Shown: piece by piece, positions 10,002-19,931 of the stretch | How positions within the stretch are numbered: the first letter of the stretch is position 1 | Layout: each line of letters starts with the position of its first letter | Source: Angustibacter luteus | Lineage (GTDB): Bacteria; Actinomycetota; Actinomycetes; Actinomycetales; Angustibacteraceae | Length of the DNA stretch: 64,000 nt | Direction of reading: 5' to 3' | NCBI RefSeq assembly: GCF_039541115.1 | Contig: NZ_BAABFP010000005.1 | Coordinates: forward strand, 106,308-170,307 | The notes under the pieces: model-generated | What the model was told of the DNA's origin: nothing | Databases searched by the model: none | Seen by the model: the letters and a program-made list of their open reading frames with translations, nothing else | Made by a program: the position numbers and the translations under genes

Positions 10002-11998
10002 GGGTGGACGCCAAGGGGGCACGCGGCTCCGCCCGTTCCGGCACCCCCAACCGGGTGCCCGCCCAGCGCAAGCCCGCCGCCCGTTCGGCGAGCCGGACCA
10101 CCACCCGTCCGACCCCTCGCTCGACCACCCGCCCGGCCGCGCAGCGCTCGGCCCGGGCGGCCGGGCGGCCGGCGTCCCAGCAGCGCGGCGGACGTCGTCC
10201 GCCGCCTCCGCCTGCTCGCCGCCCCAAATTGGGGCATCCGCAGCGCCGGGCGCGCGCCATGTTCATCGGGGTCTGCTTCGTCCTGAGCCTGTTCGCGGTG
10301 CAGCTGCTGCGGTTGCAGGCGCTGGACGCGTCCGCGATGGCCGAGCAGGCTCTCGGCAGCCGGCTGACCACCGTGCCGGTGTCGGCCGCCCGCGGCGAGA
10401 TCGTGGACCGCAGCGGCGTCGTGCTGGCCACCAGCCTGGAGCGCTACAACGTCACCGTCGACCAGACGACCGTGCAGCTCTACAAGAAGTACGAGCGGGA
10501 TCCGGTCACCGGCAAGAAGCATGAGGTCACGTTGGGGATCGCCGGTGCCGCTGCCGCGCTGGCACCGGTGCTCGGGATGGACGTCGCGACCGTCGAGGCC
10601 AAGCTCACCGGCACCCGGCGCTTCGCCTACATCACCAAGGGGGTCACCCCCGAGGTGTGGCGCAAGGTGGACGCCCTCGGCGTGACCGGGATCTACCCCG
10701 AGCGCACCACCCAGCGGTCCTACCCGGCGGACGGCGTCGGCGCCTCCGTCGTCGGGTTCGTCGGGAAGGACAACACGCCGCTCGCCGGCCTCGAGCTCAA
10801 GCTGAACAAGCTGCTCACCGGGACGCCCGGCAGCCAGACGTACGAGCGCGACCCGCAGGGTCGGCACATCCCGACCGGCGACATCGCGCAGAAGGCCGCG
10901 GTGCCGGGCAGCACCGTGCAGCTGACCCTCGACCGCGACCTGCAGTGGAAGGCCGAGCAGGCGCTCGCCGCCAAGGTCAAGGAGACCGGCGCCCTGTCCG
11001 GGACGGTCGTCGTGATGTCGGTGGACGGCAGGATCCTGGCGCTGGCGAACGCCCCGACGTTCGACCCGAACGTGCCGGCGCAGAGCAAGCCGGCGAACCT
11101 GTCCAACCGCGCACTGTCCGAGGTCTACGAGCCCGGCTCGACCAGCAAGGTGATGACCGCCGCCGCCGCACTCGAGGAAGGCGTCGTCACCCCGTCGACG
11201 CCCTTCGAGGTGCCCGGCGAGATCCACCGGGCCGGCAAGGTCTTCCACGACTCCCACGCGCACGCCGTCGAGGCCCTGACGTTCGCCGGGGTGCTGGCGA
11301 AGTCCAGCAACGTCGGCACGATCATGGCCGGCGAGAAGCTCGCGCCGACGACCATGTACTCCTACCTGAACAAGTTCGGCATCGGGCAGCCCTCCGGTCT
11401 GGCCTTCCCCGGCGAGAGCCGGGGCATCCTGGCCCAGCCGCAGGACTGGAGCGGGTCGCAGCGGTACACGGTGCTCTTCGGCCAGGGCCTGTCGGTGAAC
11501 GCGGTGCAGGCGGCCGGGGTCTACCAGACCATCGCCAACGACGGCGTGCGGGTGCAGCCCGAGCTGGTGGCCGGCACCGTCGACGCCAACGGCACCCTGA
11601 AGCCGGCCGCGGCCCCGAAGCAGACGCGGGTGGTCAGCGCCAAGACGGCGGCCACCCTGCGCCGGATGCTCGAGGGCGTGGTCAGCAAGGACGGCACCGC
11701 GCCCGAGGCCAAAATCGCCGGGTACCGGGTGGCCGGCAAGACGGGTACGGCGCAGCGCTTCGACCCGACGTGCGGCTGCTACCGCGGCTACACCGGCTCC
11801 TTCATCGGCATGGCCCCCGCGGACGACCCCCAGCTGGTCGTCGCGGTCACCCTGCAGCGTCCGGTCCGTGGGTACTTCGGCGGCACGGTCGCCGCGCCGG
11901 TGTTCAAGGACGTGATGACCTACGCGCTGCAGAAGATGCAGATCCCGCCGACCGGGTCGAAGTCGCCCACGATCCGGCTCACCCCGAAGGACCGGTAG
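9998..11998 (+). CDS. ftsI: septal peptidoglycan transpeptidase, class B penicillin-binding protein
   Basis: 666 residues from GTG 9998. After an Arg/Thr/Pro-rich cytoplasmic N-terminus (about 85 residues), a single membrane helix (about 88-105) anchors the protein. A PBP dimerisation domain follows, then the transpeptidase. The catalytic motifs are complete: S-T-S-K with nucleophile Ser381 and Lys384, SSN at 436-438, and KTGTA at 581-585. It cross-links septal peptidoglycan together with FtsW. The TAG stop is also part of a possible -10 element for murE. Confidence 0.95.
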   Translation: MRVDAKGARGSARSGTPNRVPAQRKPAARSASRTTTRPTPRSTTRPAAQRSARAAGRPASQQRGGRRPPPPPARRPKLGHPQRRARAMFIGVCFVLSLFAVQLLRLQALDASAMAEQALGSRLTTVPVSAARGEIVDRSGVVLATSLERYNVTVDQTTVQLYKKYERDPVTGKKHEVTLGIAGAAAALAPVLGMDVATVEAKLTGTRRFAYITKGVTPEVWRKVDALGVTGIYPERTTQRSYPADGVGASVVGFVGKDNTPLAGLELKLNKLLTGTPGSQTYERDPQGRHIPTGDIAQKAAVPGSTVQLTLDRDLQWKAEQALAAKVKETGALSGTVVVMSVDGRILALANAPTFDPNVPAQSKPANLSNRALSEVYEPGSTSKVMTAAAALEEGVVTPSTPFEVPGEIHRAGKVFHDSHAHAVEALTFAGVLAKSSNVGTIMAGEKLAPTTMYSYLNKFGIGQPSGLAFPGESRGILAQPQDWSGSQRYTVLFGQGLSVNAVQAAGVYQTIANDGVRVQPELVAGTVDANGTLKPAAAPKQTRVVSAKTAATLRRMLEGVVSKDGTAPEAKIAGYRVAGKTGTAQRFDPTCGCYRGYTGSFIGMAPADDPQLVVAVTLQRPVRGYFGGTVAAPVFKDVMTYALQKMQIPPTGSKSPTIRLTPKDR

Positions 11999-12001
11999 CC
12001 T
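11996..12001 (+). promoter_or_regulatory. possible leaderless -10 element for murE
   Basis: TAGCCT overlaps the ftsI stop codon and ends seven bases before the murE GTG. This is the spacing expected for an actinobacterial leaderless transcript whose first base is the start codon. No ribosome-binding site precedes murE. No clear -35 element is seen. Confidence 0.35.
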
Positions 12002-12008
12002 CGCCACC

Positions 12009-13565
12009 GTGTCTGCAGCCGCTGTGACGTCGCCCGGGCTGCGCCCATCGATCTCGACGGGGTGCACGCTGCGCGAGGTCGTCGACACCTCCCCGGAGCC
12101 GATCCGGTGCCCCGCTGAGGCACTCGCGTCCCGGGTGCTCGGGGTGACCCTGGACTCCCGGTCCGTGCGTCCCGGTGACCTCTACGCAGCCCTGCCGGGA
12201 TCGCGGGTGCACGGCGCCGAGTTCGCCGCCGCGACCGCCGCGTCCGGAGCTCGGGCCGTGCTCACCGACGAGCACGGAGCGACCCTGGTGGCCGCGGCAG
12301 GGGTCGACCTTCCCGTGCTGGTCACCGCCGACCCCCGGGCGGTGCTGGGCTGGGTCGCCTCGACGGTCTACGGCAACCCGGCGGGGGACGTGACCCTGCT
12401 GGGCGTGACGGGGACGAACGGCAAGACCACCACGACGTACCTGATGGACGCCGTGCTGCGGGCTGCGGGCCGCAGCACCGGACTGGTCGGCACGGTCGAG
12501 ACCCGGGTCGCCGACGTCCGCGTCCCCAGTGTGCGCACCACGCCCGAGGCCCCCGACCTGCACGCGCTGCTCGCCACGATGCGCGAGCGCGGGGTCCAGG
12601 TCTGCTCGATGGAGGTGTCCAGCCAGGCACTGGCCCAGCACCGGGTGGACGGCGCCGTCATGGACGTCGCCGGCTTCACCAACTTCAGCCAGGACCACCT
12701 CGAGCTGCACGGGGACATGGACACGTACCTGGCGGCCAAGGAGCTGCTGCTCACCCCCGCGCACAGCCGCCGGGCCGTCGTCGTCGTGGACGACGAGGGC
12801 TCGCGGCACGCCGCAGCCGGCGCCACCGTCCCGGTGACCACGCTGTCCGGCCGACCGGACGCCGACACGCACTGGCGGGTCGTGCGCCGTTCGCCGCGGG
12901 CCGGGGGGATCGACTTCGTGCTCGCCGACCAGGCGGGGCAGGAGCTGGCCCTGCGCTGCCCGCTCCCAGGCGACTTCAACGTGCTCAACGCCGCCCTGGC
13001 CGCCGTGATGCTGCTGACCGCCGGGCTGAGCGCCGAGCAGGTGCGCAGCGGGTTGGCCGCCGCCGACGGCGTCCCCGGGCGCATGGAGCGGGTCAGCGAG
13101 CCCGGCCGCGACCCGCTCGCGGTGGTCGACTACGCGCACACCCCCGACGCGGTCGGCGCGGCCCTGCAGGCGCTGCGGCCGGCGGCGTCCGGTCGCCTGG
13201 TCGTCGTCCTCGGTGCGGGTGGGGACCGCGACCCCGGCAAGCGTCCTGGCATGGGTGGTGCCGCGGCCCGCTACGCCGACGTCGTGGTGGTCACCGACGA
13301 CAACCCGCGCACCGAGGACCCGGCCGCGATCCGCACCGCCGTCCTGGCTGGTGCCAGGTCCGCCGCGGTGGACGGAGTCGAGGTGATCGAGGTCGGCGAC
13401 CGCCGGGCCGCCATCGAGGAGGGCGTCCGGCAGGCCGCCGGCCCCGGTGACGTCCTGCTCGTCGCCGGCAAGGGCCACGAACCCGGCCAGGAGGTCGCTG
13501 GCGTCGTCCATCCGTTCGACGACCGGGCCGAGCTCGCTCGGGCCCTGCGTGAGGCCCGCTCGTGA
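12009..13565 (+). CDS. murE: UDP-MurNAc-tripeptide synthetase (diaminopimelate-adding)
   Basis: 518 residues. Cytoplasmic Mur ligase that adds the third residue to UDP-MurNAc-L-Ala-D-Glu using ATP. The P-loop [14 protein letters not shown] is at about 133-146, and a central ligase domain and a C-terminal domain follow. The substrate-recognition motif is DDNPRTED at about 430-437; the DNPR form is characteristic of enzymes that take diaminopimelate rather than lysine. This predicts a diaminopimelate-type cell wall, although the meso or LL isomer cannot be told. GTG 12009 has no ribosome-binding site. It overlaps murF by 4 bp. Confidence 0.95.
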   Translation: MSAAAVTSPGLRPSISTGCTLREVVDTSPEPIRCPAEALASRVLGVTLDSRSVRPGDLYAALPGSRVHGAEFAAATAASGARAVLTDEHGATLVAAAGVDLPVLVTADPRAVLGWVASTVYGNPAGDVTLLGVTGTNGKTTTTYLMDAVLRAAGRSTGLVGTVETRVADVRVPSVRTTPEAPDLHALLATMRERGVQVCSMEVSSQALAQHRVDGAVMDVAGFTNFSQDHLELHGDMDTYLAAKELLLTPAHSRRAVVVVDDEGSRHAAAGATVPVTTLSGRPDADTHWRVVRRSPRAGGIDFVLADQAGQELALRCPLPGDFNVLNAALAAVMLLTAGLSAEQVRSGLAAADGVPGRMERVSEPGRDPLAVVDYAHTPDAVGAALQALRPAASGRLVVVLGAGGDRDPGKRPGMGGAAARYADVVVVTDDNPRTEDPAAIRTAVLAGARSAAVDGVEVIEVGDRRAAIEEGVRQAAGPGDVLLVAGKGHEPGQEVAGVVHPFDDRAELARALREARS

Positions 13566-14944
13566 TCCCGCTGACCCTGGCCGAGCTGGCCGCCGCGACC
13601 GGCGCCCGGCTGCACGGCGACCCCACGACGCTGGTGGACGGCGAGGTCGTCACGGATGCCCGTCTCTGCGGCCCCGGCAGCCTCTACGTCGCGCGCCGGG
13701 GTGAGCACGCGGACGGGATGGACTACGTGCCGCAGGCCGTCGGGCGTGGCGCCGTGGCGGTGCTGGCCGAGCGGCCGGCGGACGAGCTGGGCACCCTGGT
13801 CGTCGACGACGTCCAGCTCGCGTTCGGGGCGATCGCGCACGAGGTGGCGCAGCGGGTGCCGGGGCTGCGGGTGGTCGCGATCACCGGGTCCTCGGGCAAG
13901 ACGAGCACCAAGGACCTGCTGGCCCAGGTGCTGGCCGAGCACGGGCCGACCGTCGCCACCGTGGAGTCCTACAACGGCGAGGTCGGCGTCCCGCTGACCG
14001 TCTGCCGGGTCGAGCCCGGCACCGCCCACGTCGTCGTCGAGATGGGCGCGCGCGGCCTGGGCCACATCCGCTACCTGACCGAGATCGTGCGCCCGGACGT
14101 CGCGGTCGTCCTGAACGTCGGCGCCGCGCACGTGGGGGAGTTCGGCTCCGTCGAGGTCATCGCCCGCGCCAAGGCCGAGCTCGTGCAGGCGCTCACCCCC
14201 GACGGGGTCGCCGTGCTGAACGCCGACGACCCGCGGGTCCGAGCCATGGCCGGCGCCACGGCCGGCCGGGTCGTCCTGGTCGGGCGCTCCGAGGACGCCG
14301 AGGTGCGCGCCGCCGACGTCCTGCTCGACGACCAGGCCCGGGCGTCGTTCTCGTTGCAGCGCGGCGCCGAGGCGGCCCCGGTCCGGCTCGCGCTGCACGG
14401 CGAGCACCAGGTCGGCAACGCGCTCGCGGTCGCCGCCGTGGCCCTCGAGCTCGGGATGTCGCTGCCGGACGTCGCGCAGGCGCTGGGCCGGGCCCGCCCG
14501 GCGAGCCGCTGGCGGATGGAGGTCACGGAGCGCCCGGACGGAGTGCGCATCGTGAACGACGCCTACAACGCCAACCCGGACTCGATGCGAGCCGCACTGA
14601 AGGCGCTGGCCAGCATGGGCGAGGGGCGCCGCACCTGGGCCGTCCTCGGCGAGATGCTCGAGCTGGGGGACAGCACGATCGACGAGCACGACCGCATCGG
14701 CCGGCTCGCGGTGCGGCTCAACGTGTCGCGGCTCGTCGCCGTCGGCCCGGGGGCCCGCGCGATCCACACCGGTGCCACCCAGGAGGGATCCTGGGGGGAG
14801 GAGTCCATGCACGTGCCGGACGTCGAGGCGGCCTACGCGCTGCTCGCCGAGCAGCTGAAACCAGGGGACGTCGTGCTGTTGAAGTCGAGCCGGGACGCCG
14901 GCCTGCGCCATCTCGGGGACCGACTCGCGGGGGTGGGCGCATGA
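13562..14944 (+). CDS. murF: UDP-MurNAc-tripeptide:D-Ala-D-Ala ligase
   Basis: 460 residues from GTG 13562. ATP-dependent ligase that completes the pentapeptide of UDP-MurNAc. The P-loop [14 protein letters not shown] is near residues 107-120. A conserved [11 protein letters not shown] motif follows at about 331-341, which is typical of MurF. The D-Ala-D-Ala ligase gene (ddl) and alr are not in this window. It overlaps murE and mraY by 4 bp, consistent with translational coupling. Confidence 0.95.
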   Translation: MIPLTLAELAAATGARLHGDPTTLVDGEVVTDARLCGPGSLYVARRGEHADGMDYVPQAVGRGAVAVLAERPADELGTLVVDDVQLAFGAIAHEVAQRVPGLRVVAITGSSGKTSTKDLLAQVLAEHGPTVATVESYNGEVGVPLTVCRVEPGTAHVVVEMGARGLGHIRYLTEIVRPDVAVVLNVGAAHVGEFGSVEVIARAKAELVQALTPDGVAVLNADDPRVRAMAGATAGRVVLVGRSEDAEVRAADVLLDDQARASFSLQRGAEAAPVRLALHGEHQVGNALAVAAVALELGMSLPDVAQALGRARPASRWRMEVTERPDGVRIVNDAYNANPDSMRAALKALASMGEGRRTWAVLGEMLELGDSTIDEHDRIGRLAVRLNVSRLVAVGPGARAIHTGATQEGSWGEESMHVPDVEAAYALLAEQLKPGDVVLLKSSRDAGLRHLGDRLAGVGA

Positions 14945-16041
14945 GGGCCGTCCTGATCGCGGCTGCCGTCTCGCTGATGGTCTCGCTGCTGGGCACGCCG
15001 GTGTACATCCGCTGGCTCACCAAGCAGGGGTACGGCCAGTTCATCCGGGACGACGGCCCGACGTCGCACCACACCAAGCGCGGCACGCCGACCATGGGCG
15101 GCACGGTCATCATCCTGGCGGCGCTGCTGGCCTACGGCGCGGCCCACCTCATCACCACGAACCCGCCGACGATGAGCGCGATCCTGGTGCTGTTCCTGAT
15201 GACCGGCCTCGGCGTCGTCGGCTTCCTGGACGACTTCATCAAGATCAGCAAGCAGCGCAGCCTCGGGCTGCGCACCGTGCCCAAGCTCATCGGGCAGTCG
15301 GTGGTGGCCCTGCTGTTCGCCGTGCTGGTGCTGCAGTTCCCCAACCACAAGTTCCGCACCCCGGCCTCGACCCAGATCTCGTTCATCCGGGACACCCGGT
15401 TCGACTTCGCGTTCGCGGGGGCCACGCTCGGCGTCATCCTGTTCTGCATCTGGGCGTACGTGATGATCGCGGCGACCAGCAACGGCGTGAACCTCACCGA
15501 CGGCCTGGACGGCCTGGCCACCGGGGCCAGCACGCTGGTGTTCGCGGCGTACGTGCTGATCGGCACCTGGCAGTCCAACCAGAGCTGCCAGCTGCTCGGC
15601 GACGGCGAGACCGGGGCGACCGCCCTGAAGTGCTACGAGGTCCGCGATCCTCGTGACCTGGCGGTGGTCGCCGCCTGCCTGATGGGCGCGTGCATCGGGT
15701 TCCTGTGGTGGAACGCCTCGCCCGCGAAGATCTTCATGGGCGACACGGGGTCGCTCGCCCTCGGCGGCGCGCTGGCCGGCCTGGCGATCACGACCCGCAC
15801 CGAGCTGCTGCTGCTCGTCGTCGGCGGCCTCTTCGTGCTCATCACGCTCTCCGTCATCATCCAGGTCGGCTCGTTCAAGCTGACCGGCAGACGGGTCTTC
15901 CGGATGGCACCGCTGCAGCACCACTTCGAGCTGCTCGGCTGGCACGAGGTCACCATCGTCATCCGGTTCTGGATCATCGCCGGACTGTTCGTGGCCCTCG
16001 GCCTGGGCATCTTCTACGCGGAGTGGGTGGTCGGTTCGTGA
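14941..16041 (+). CDS. mraY: phospho-MurNAc-pentapeptide transferase
   Basis: 366 residues, about ten transmembrane helices. It transfers phospho-MurNAc-pentapeptide from UDP to undecaprenyl phosphate, forming lipid I in the inner leaflet of the membrane. Signatures: [18 protein letters not shown] near 38-55, LDDFIKI near 96-102, [15 protein letters not shown] near 181-195, and [12 protein letters not shown] near 265-276. It overlaps murF and murD by 4 bp. Confidence 0.96.
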   Translation: MRAVLIAAAVSLMVSLLGTPVYIRWLTKQGYGQFIRDDGPTSHHTKRGTPTMGGTVIILAALLAYGAAHLITTNPPTMSAILVLFLMTGLGVVGFLDDFIKISKQRSLGLRTVPKLIGQSVVALLFAVLVLQFPNHKFRTPASTQISFIRDTRFDFAFAGATLGVILFCIWAYVMIAATSNGVNLTDGLDGLATGASTLVFAAYVLIGTWQSNQSCQLLGDGETGATALKCYEVRDPRDLAVVAACLMGACIGFLWWNASPAKIFMGDTGSLALGGALAGLAITTRTELLLLVVGGLFVLITLSVIIQVGSFKLTGRRVFRMAPLQHHFELLGWHEVTIVIRFWIIAGLFVALGLGIFYAEWVVGS

Positions 16042-17534
16042 GCGAGGCGGCTGGCCGGCTCGACGCCCTGACCGACTGCGACGCGGACTGGGCCGGCCTC
16101 GACGTCGTCGTGGCCGGGTTGGCGGTCAGCGGGTTCGCCGCCGCCGACGCGCTGCTGCAACGCGGGGCCCGTCTGGTCGTGCTGGACGGTCGAGAGGGCG
16201 CCGCCGAGCAGGAGCGGGCCGAGATCCTGCGCATCATGGGAGCCGACGTCCGGCTGGGTGACGATGCGACGACGTCGCTGCCCGGGCGCCCCGACCTGGT
16301 GGTGACCTCGCCGGGCTGGCGGCCTGAGCAGCCCGTGCTCGCCGCAGCAGCCGCGGCTGGGATCCCGGTCTGGGGCGAGGTCGAGCTGGCCTGGCGGATG
16401 CGTCCGGCGCACGGCGGTCCGCCCTGGCTGACCCTGACCGGGACGAACGGCAAGACCACGACCGTCCGGATGCTCGCGTCGATGCTCGAGGCGGCGGGGC
16501 TCAAGGCCGCGGCCGTGGGCAACGTGGGGACGCCGATCCTGCACGCCGTGCTCTCCGAGCAGCCGCTGGACGTGCTGGCCGTCGAGCTGTCCAGCTTCCA
16601 GCTGCACTGGTTGGGACCGGACCGGGCCCGCTCCGTGGCGCCGCTGGCCAGCGCCGTCCTCAACGTCGCGCCCGACCACCTCGACTGGCACGGCAGCCTC
16701 GAGGCCTACACCCGGGACAAGGGCGAGGTGTACGAGCGCACCGAGGTGGCCTGCGTCTACAACGTGCAGGACCCGCGGACCGAGCAGCTGGTGCGCGACG
16801 CCGACGTCACCGACGGCTGCCGCGCGATCGGCTTCACCCTCGGCACCCCGTCGGTCGGGATGGTCGGGGTGGTGGACGACGTGCTGGCCGACCGGGCGTT
16901 CGTCGAGGAGCGCCGCACGTCGGCCGCCGAGCTCGGCACGCTGGACGACGTCCAGGGCGACTCCCCGGTGCTGGCCCCCCACCAGGTGTCGAACGCGCTG
17001 GCCGCGGCCGCGCTGGCCCGGGCGGCCGGGGTGCCACCCGCCGCGGTGCGCAACGGCCTGCGCGGGTTCCGGCCCGACCCGCACCGCATCGCGCACGTCG
17101 CCACGGTGGACGGCGTGACCTGGGTCGACGACTCCAAGGCGACCAACCCGCCGGCTGCTGCCGCGTCGCTGGCCGCGTTCGAGCACGTGGTCTGGGTGGC
17201 CGGCGGGCTGCTCAAGGGCGCGGACGTCGACGACCTGGTCCGGGTGCACGCGCCGCGCCTGCGCGCCGCCGTGCTGATCGGTCGGGACCGGGACCAGATC
17301 GCCCGGGCGATCGCGCGACACGCGCCGGATGTCCCGGTCGTGGAGGTCGACCCGTCGGAGACTGGCCTCATGGACGACGTCGTGCGCCGCGCCGCAGGTC
17401 TGGCGCACCCCGGCGACACCGTGCTGCTCGCCCCGGCGGCGGCGTCGATGGACCAGTTCCGCGACTACGCCCAGCGCGGGGAGGAGTTCGCCGCCGCCGT
17501 CCACCGGTTCACTCGGTCACGGCAGGGGGAGTAG
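16038..17534 (+). CDS. murD: UDP-MurNAc-L-Ala:D-Glu ligase
   Basis: 498 residues from GTG 16038, which overlaps the mraY stop by 4 bp; a longer in-frame extension into mraY is not used. Cytoplasmic Mur ligase adding D-glutamate to UDP-MurNAc-L-Ala. The N-terminal Rossmann-like domain begins [17 protein letters not shown]. The P-loop is [14 protein letters not shown] near 134-147, and [11 protein letters not shown] follows at about 214-224. The C-terminal domain has [17 protein letters not shown] near 362-378. It is slightly longer than E. coli MurD. Confidence 0.95.
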   Translation: MSEAAGRLDALTDCDADWAGLDVVVAGLAVSGFAAADALLQRGARLVVLDGREGAAEQERAEILRIMGADVRLGDDATTSLPGRPDLVVTSPGWRPEQPVLAAAAAAGIPVWGEVELAWRMRPAHGGPPWLTLTGTNGKTTTVRMLASMLEAAGLKAAAVGNVGTPILHAVLSEQPLDVLAVELSSFQLHWLGPDRARSVAPLASAVLNVAPDHLDWHGSLEAYTRDKGEVYERTEVACVYNVQDPRTEQLVRDADVTDGCRAIGFTLGTPSVGMVGVVDDVLADRAFVEERRTSAAELGTLDDVQGDSPVLAPHQVSNALAAAALARAAGVPPAAVRNGLRGFRPDPHRIAHVATVDGVTWVDDSKATNPPAAAASLAAFEHVVWVAGGLLKGADVDDLVRVHAPRLRAAVLIGRDRDQIARAIARHAPDVPVVEVDPSETGLMDDVVRRAAGLAHPGDTVLLAPAAASMDQFRDYAQRGEEFAAAVHRFTRSRQGE

Positions 17535-17537
17535 CAC

Positions 17538-18797
17538 GTGAGCAGCCAGGTCGACCGGCGCGAGGCGTTCGCCGTGCCGCAGTCGCGACTGCGTCGGCAC
17601 GTACCGGCCGCGGAGCGGCTGGACTCGCCCGTGACCACCTACTACGTGCTGCTCGGCTCGACGCTGCTGCTGCTGGTCATCGGGCTGGTCATGGTGCTGT
17701 CGGCCTCCTCGGTCACGTCGCTGTCCAAGAGCGGGTCCTCGTTCACCGTGTTCCTGAGCCAGCTCCGATTCGCCGTGATCGGGCTCCCGCTCATGCTGGT
17801 CGCCTCCCGCGTGCCGGTCCGCTGGTGGAAGCGCTTCGGCTGGGTCGTGCTGATCGGTGCGCTCGCCGCCCAGCTCCTGGTCTTCACCGGGCTCGGGGTC
17901 AGCGTCAACGGCAACCGCAACTGGATCGAGCTCGGCGGCCAACGGCTGCAGCCCTCCGAGGGGCTCAAGCTCGCGCTCGTGCTGTGGGGCGCCGCCGTGC
18001 TGGCCCGCAAGCGGCTGCTGCTGGACCGCTGGGTGCACGTGCTGGTCCCGGTGCTCGCGCCGGTCGGCGTGCTGGCCATTGCGCTCGTGCTGGCCGGTCA
18101 CGACCTCGGGACGGCGTTGGTCCTGCTGATGATCCTGGGGGCACTGCTGTTCGCCGCAGGGGTACCCGCCCGGATGTTCCTGTTCGCCGGCGCGGCCATG
18201 AGCGGCCTGGTGGCCGTGATGGTCAGCACCAGCCCCAACCGCATGCAGCGCATCGAGTCGTGGCTGGGTGGGGGCTCGTGCACTGAGGTCCTCACCACCT
18301 GCTACCAGTCGATCCACGGCAAGTACGCGTTGGCCGACGGGGGCTGGTGGGGGGTCGGGCTGGGCGCGAGCCGCGAGAAGTGGTCCTGGCTTCCCGAGGC
18401 GCACAACGACTTCATCTTCGCCATCATCGGTGAGGAGCTGGGGCTGCCCGGCGTCCTCGTCGTCCTCGCGCTCTTCCTGCTGATCGGCTGGGCCTGCCTG
18501 CGGCTGGTCACCCGCAGCGACGACCTGTTCGTCCGCATCGCGTCGGCCGCGACGATGGCCTGGCTGCTCGGCCAGACCCTGATCAACGTCGGCGCCGTCA
18601 TCGGGATGCTCCCGGTCATCGGGCTGCCGCTGCCGCTGGTCTCCAGCGGCGGCTCCGCGCTGATCACCTCGATGCTGGTGCTGGGCATGCTGATGGCCTT
18701 CGCCCGCGCCGAGCCTGGTGCGGCGCAGGCCTTGGGGGCGCGCGCGGGACTGCTGCGGCGCTCGCTCGCGGTCCTGCCGGGGCGGCGCGGGTCGTGA
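17538..18797 (+). CDS. ftsW: septal peptidoglycan polymerase (SEDS family)
   Basis: 419 residues, about ten transmembrane helices after a 35-residue cytoplasmic N-terminus. SEDS glycosyltransferase that polymerises lipid II at the septum with FtsI. Diagnostic strings: GNRNWIELGG, LQPSEGLKLALVLW, AGHDLGTALVLL, EAHNDFIFAIIGEELG, and PLPLVSSGGSALI near the C-terminus. Actinobacterial FtsW often has a longer C-terminal tail; here it is short and Arg-rich. GTG start three bases after the murD stop; it overlaps murG by 4 bp. Confidence 0.94.
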   Translation: MSSQVDRREAFAVPQSRLRRHVPAAERLDSPVTTYYVLLGSTLLLLVIGLVMVLSASSVTSLSKSGSSFTVFLSQLRFAVIGLPLMLVASRVPVRWWKRFGWVVLIGALAAQLLVFTGLGVSVNGNRNWIELGGQRLQPSEGLKLALVLWGAAVLARKRLLLDRWVHVLVPVLAPVGVLAIALVLAGHDLGTALVLLMILGALLFAAGVPARMFLFAGAAMSGLVAVMVSTSPNRMQRIESWLGGGSCTEVLTTCYQSIHGKYALADGGWWGVGLGASREKWSWLPEAHNDFIFAIIGEELGLPGVLVVLALFLLIGWACLRLVTRSDDLFVRIASAATMAWLLGQTLINVGAVIGMLPVIGLPLPLVSSGGSALITSMLVLGMLMAFARAEPGAAQALGARAGLLRRSLAVLPGRRGS

Positions 18798-19921
18798 CGA
18801 CGTCCGTGCTGCTCGCCGGCGGGGGGACCGCCGGTCACGTCTCACCGCTGCTGGCGCTGGCGGACTGCCTGCGCCGGCGCGACCCGGCGACCCGGATCAC
18901 CGTGCTGGGCACCACCGAGGGGCTCGAGGCGCGGCTGGTGCCGGCGCACGGGTACGAGCTGCTGACCATTCCCAAGGTGCCGATGCCGCGCCGTCCAGGT
19001 CCGGCCCTGGTTCGGCTGCCCGGACGCCTGTCGTCGGCCGTGCGGGCCGCGTCCGACGCGGTGCGCACCAGCGAGGCGGACGTCGTCGTGGGCTTCGGCG
19101 GGTACGTGGCCGCGCCCGCCTACCTGGCCGCGCGCCGGCGTGGCGTGCCGATCGCCGTGCACGAGCAGAACCCGCTTCCCGGGGTCGCCAACCGGCTCGG
19201 GGCCCGGCTGACCCGCTTCGTGGCCACCACGTTCGCGGACACCCAGCTGCCGCACGCCGTGCACACCGGGATGCCGCTGCGCCAGCAGATCAGCAGCCTG
19301 GCCGGCCTCAGCGGGGCCGAGCGCGCCGAGCGCCGGGCCGCGGCCCGGGCCGAGCTCGGGCTGGACCCGGATCGCCAGACCTTGCTGGTCACCGGCGGGT
19401 CGTCGGGCGCGCAGCGGCTGAACGAGACGTTCGGCGCCGCCGCGCCGGAGCTGCGGGCGGCGGGCGTCCAGGTCCTGCACGTGAGCGGGCTGGGCAAGCA
19501 CGTGCACGTCGAGAGCGCGCCGGACGACGGTCGCGACGTCGGCGCCCCCTACGTCGTGCTGCCGTACCTGGACCGGATGGACGAGGCCTACCTGGCCGCG
19601 GACCTGGTGGTCTGCCGGTCGGGGGCCAACACGGTCTGCGAGCTGGCGACGGCCGGCCTCCCGGCGGCGTACGTGCCGCTGCCGATCGGCAACGGCGAGC
19701 AGCGGCTGAACGCCGAGCCCGTGGTGGCCGCCGGCGGCGGGCTGCTGGTCGACGACGCCGGCTGCACGCCGGCCTGGGTCCGCGAGGTGCTGCTGCCGCT
19801 GCTGGCCGACTCGGCCGCTCTGGCGTCGATGGCCCAGGTCGCGACCCGGTTCGTCGTCCCGGACGCCGACGAGCGGCTCGCCGACCTGGTGCTGGCCGCG
19901 GCTGCCAGCAGGCAGTCATGA
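18794..19921 (+). CDS. murG: lipid II synthase (UDP-GlcNAc transferase)
   Basis: 375 residues from GTG 18794. GT28 glycosyltransferase at the inner face of the membrane that adds GlcNAc to lipid I. Motifs: LLAGGGTAGHVSPLLALA at 5-22, GFGGYVAAPAYLAA near 99-112, HEQNPLPGVANR near 123-134, LLVTGGSSGAQRLNE near 196-210, and a nucleotide-binding CRSGANTVCELATAGLPAAYVP run. It overlaps ftsW by 4 bp; a 10-base gap precedes murC. Confidence 0.95.
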   Translation: MTTSVLLAGGGTAGHVSPLLALADCLRRRDPATRITVLGTTEGLEARLVPAHGYELLTIPKVPMPRRPGPALVRLPGRLSSAVRAASDAVRTSEADVVVGFGGYVAAPAYLAARRRGVPIAVHEQNPLPGVANRLGARLTRFVATTFADTQLPHAVHTGMPLRQQISSLAGLSGAERAERRAAARAELGLDPDRQTLLVTGGSSGAQRLNETFGAAAPELRAAGVQVLHVSGLGKHVHVESAPDDGRDVGAPYVVLPYLDRMDEAYLAADLVVCRSGANTVCELATAGLPAAYVPLPIGNGEQRLNAEPVVAAGGGLLVDDAGCTPAWVREVLLPLLADSAALASMAQVATRFVVPDADERLADLVLAAAASRQS

Positions 19922-19931
19922 GGCGGCAGCC

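Noticed and set aside
16038..17534. A longer murD start inside mraY
   Set aside because: The in-frame extension has no family similarity. GTG 16038 gives the standard 4-bp overlap and the expected N-terminal domain.
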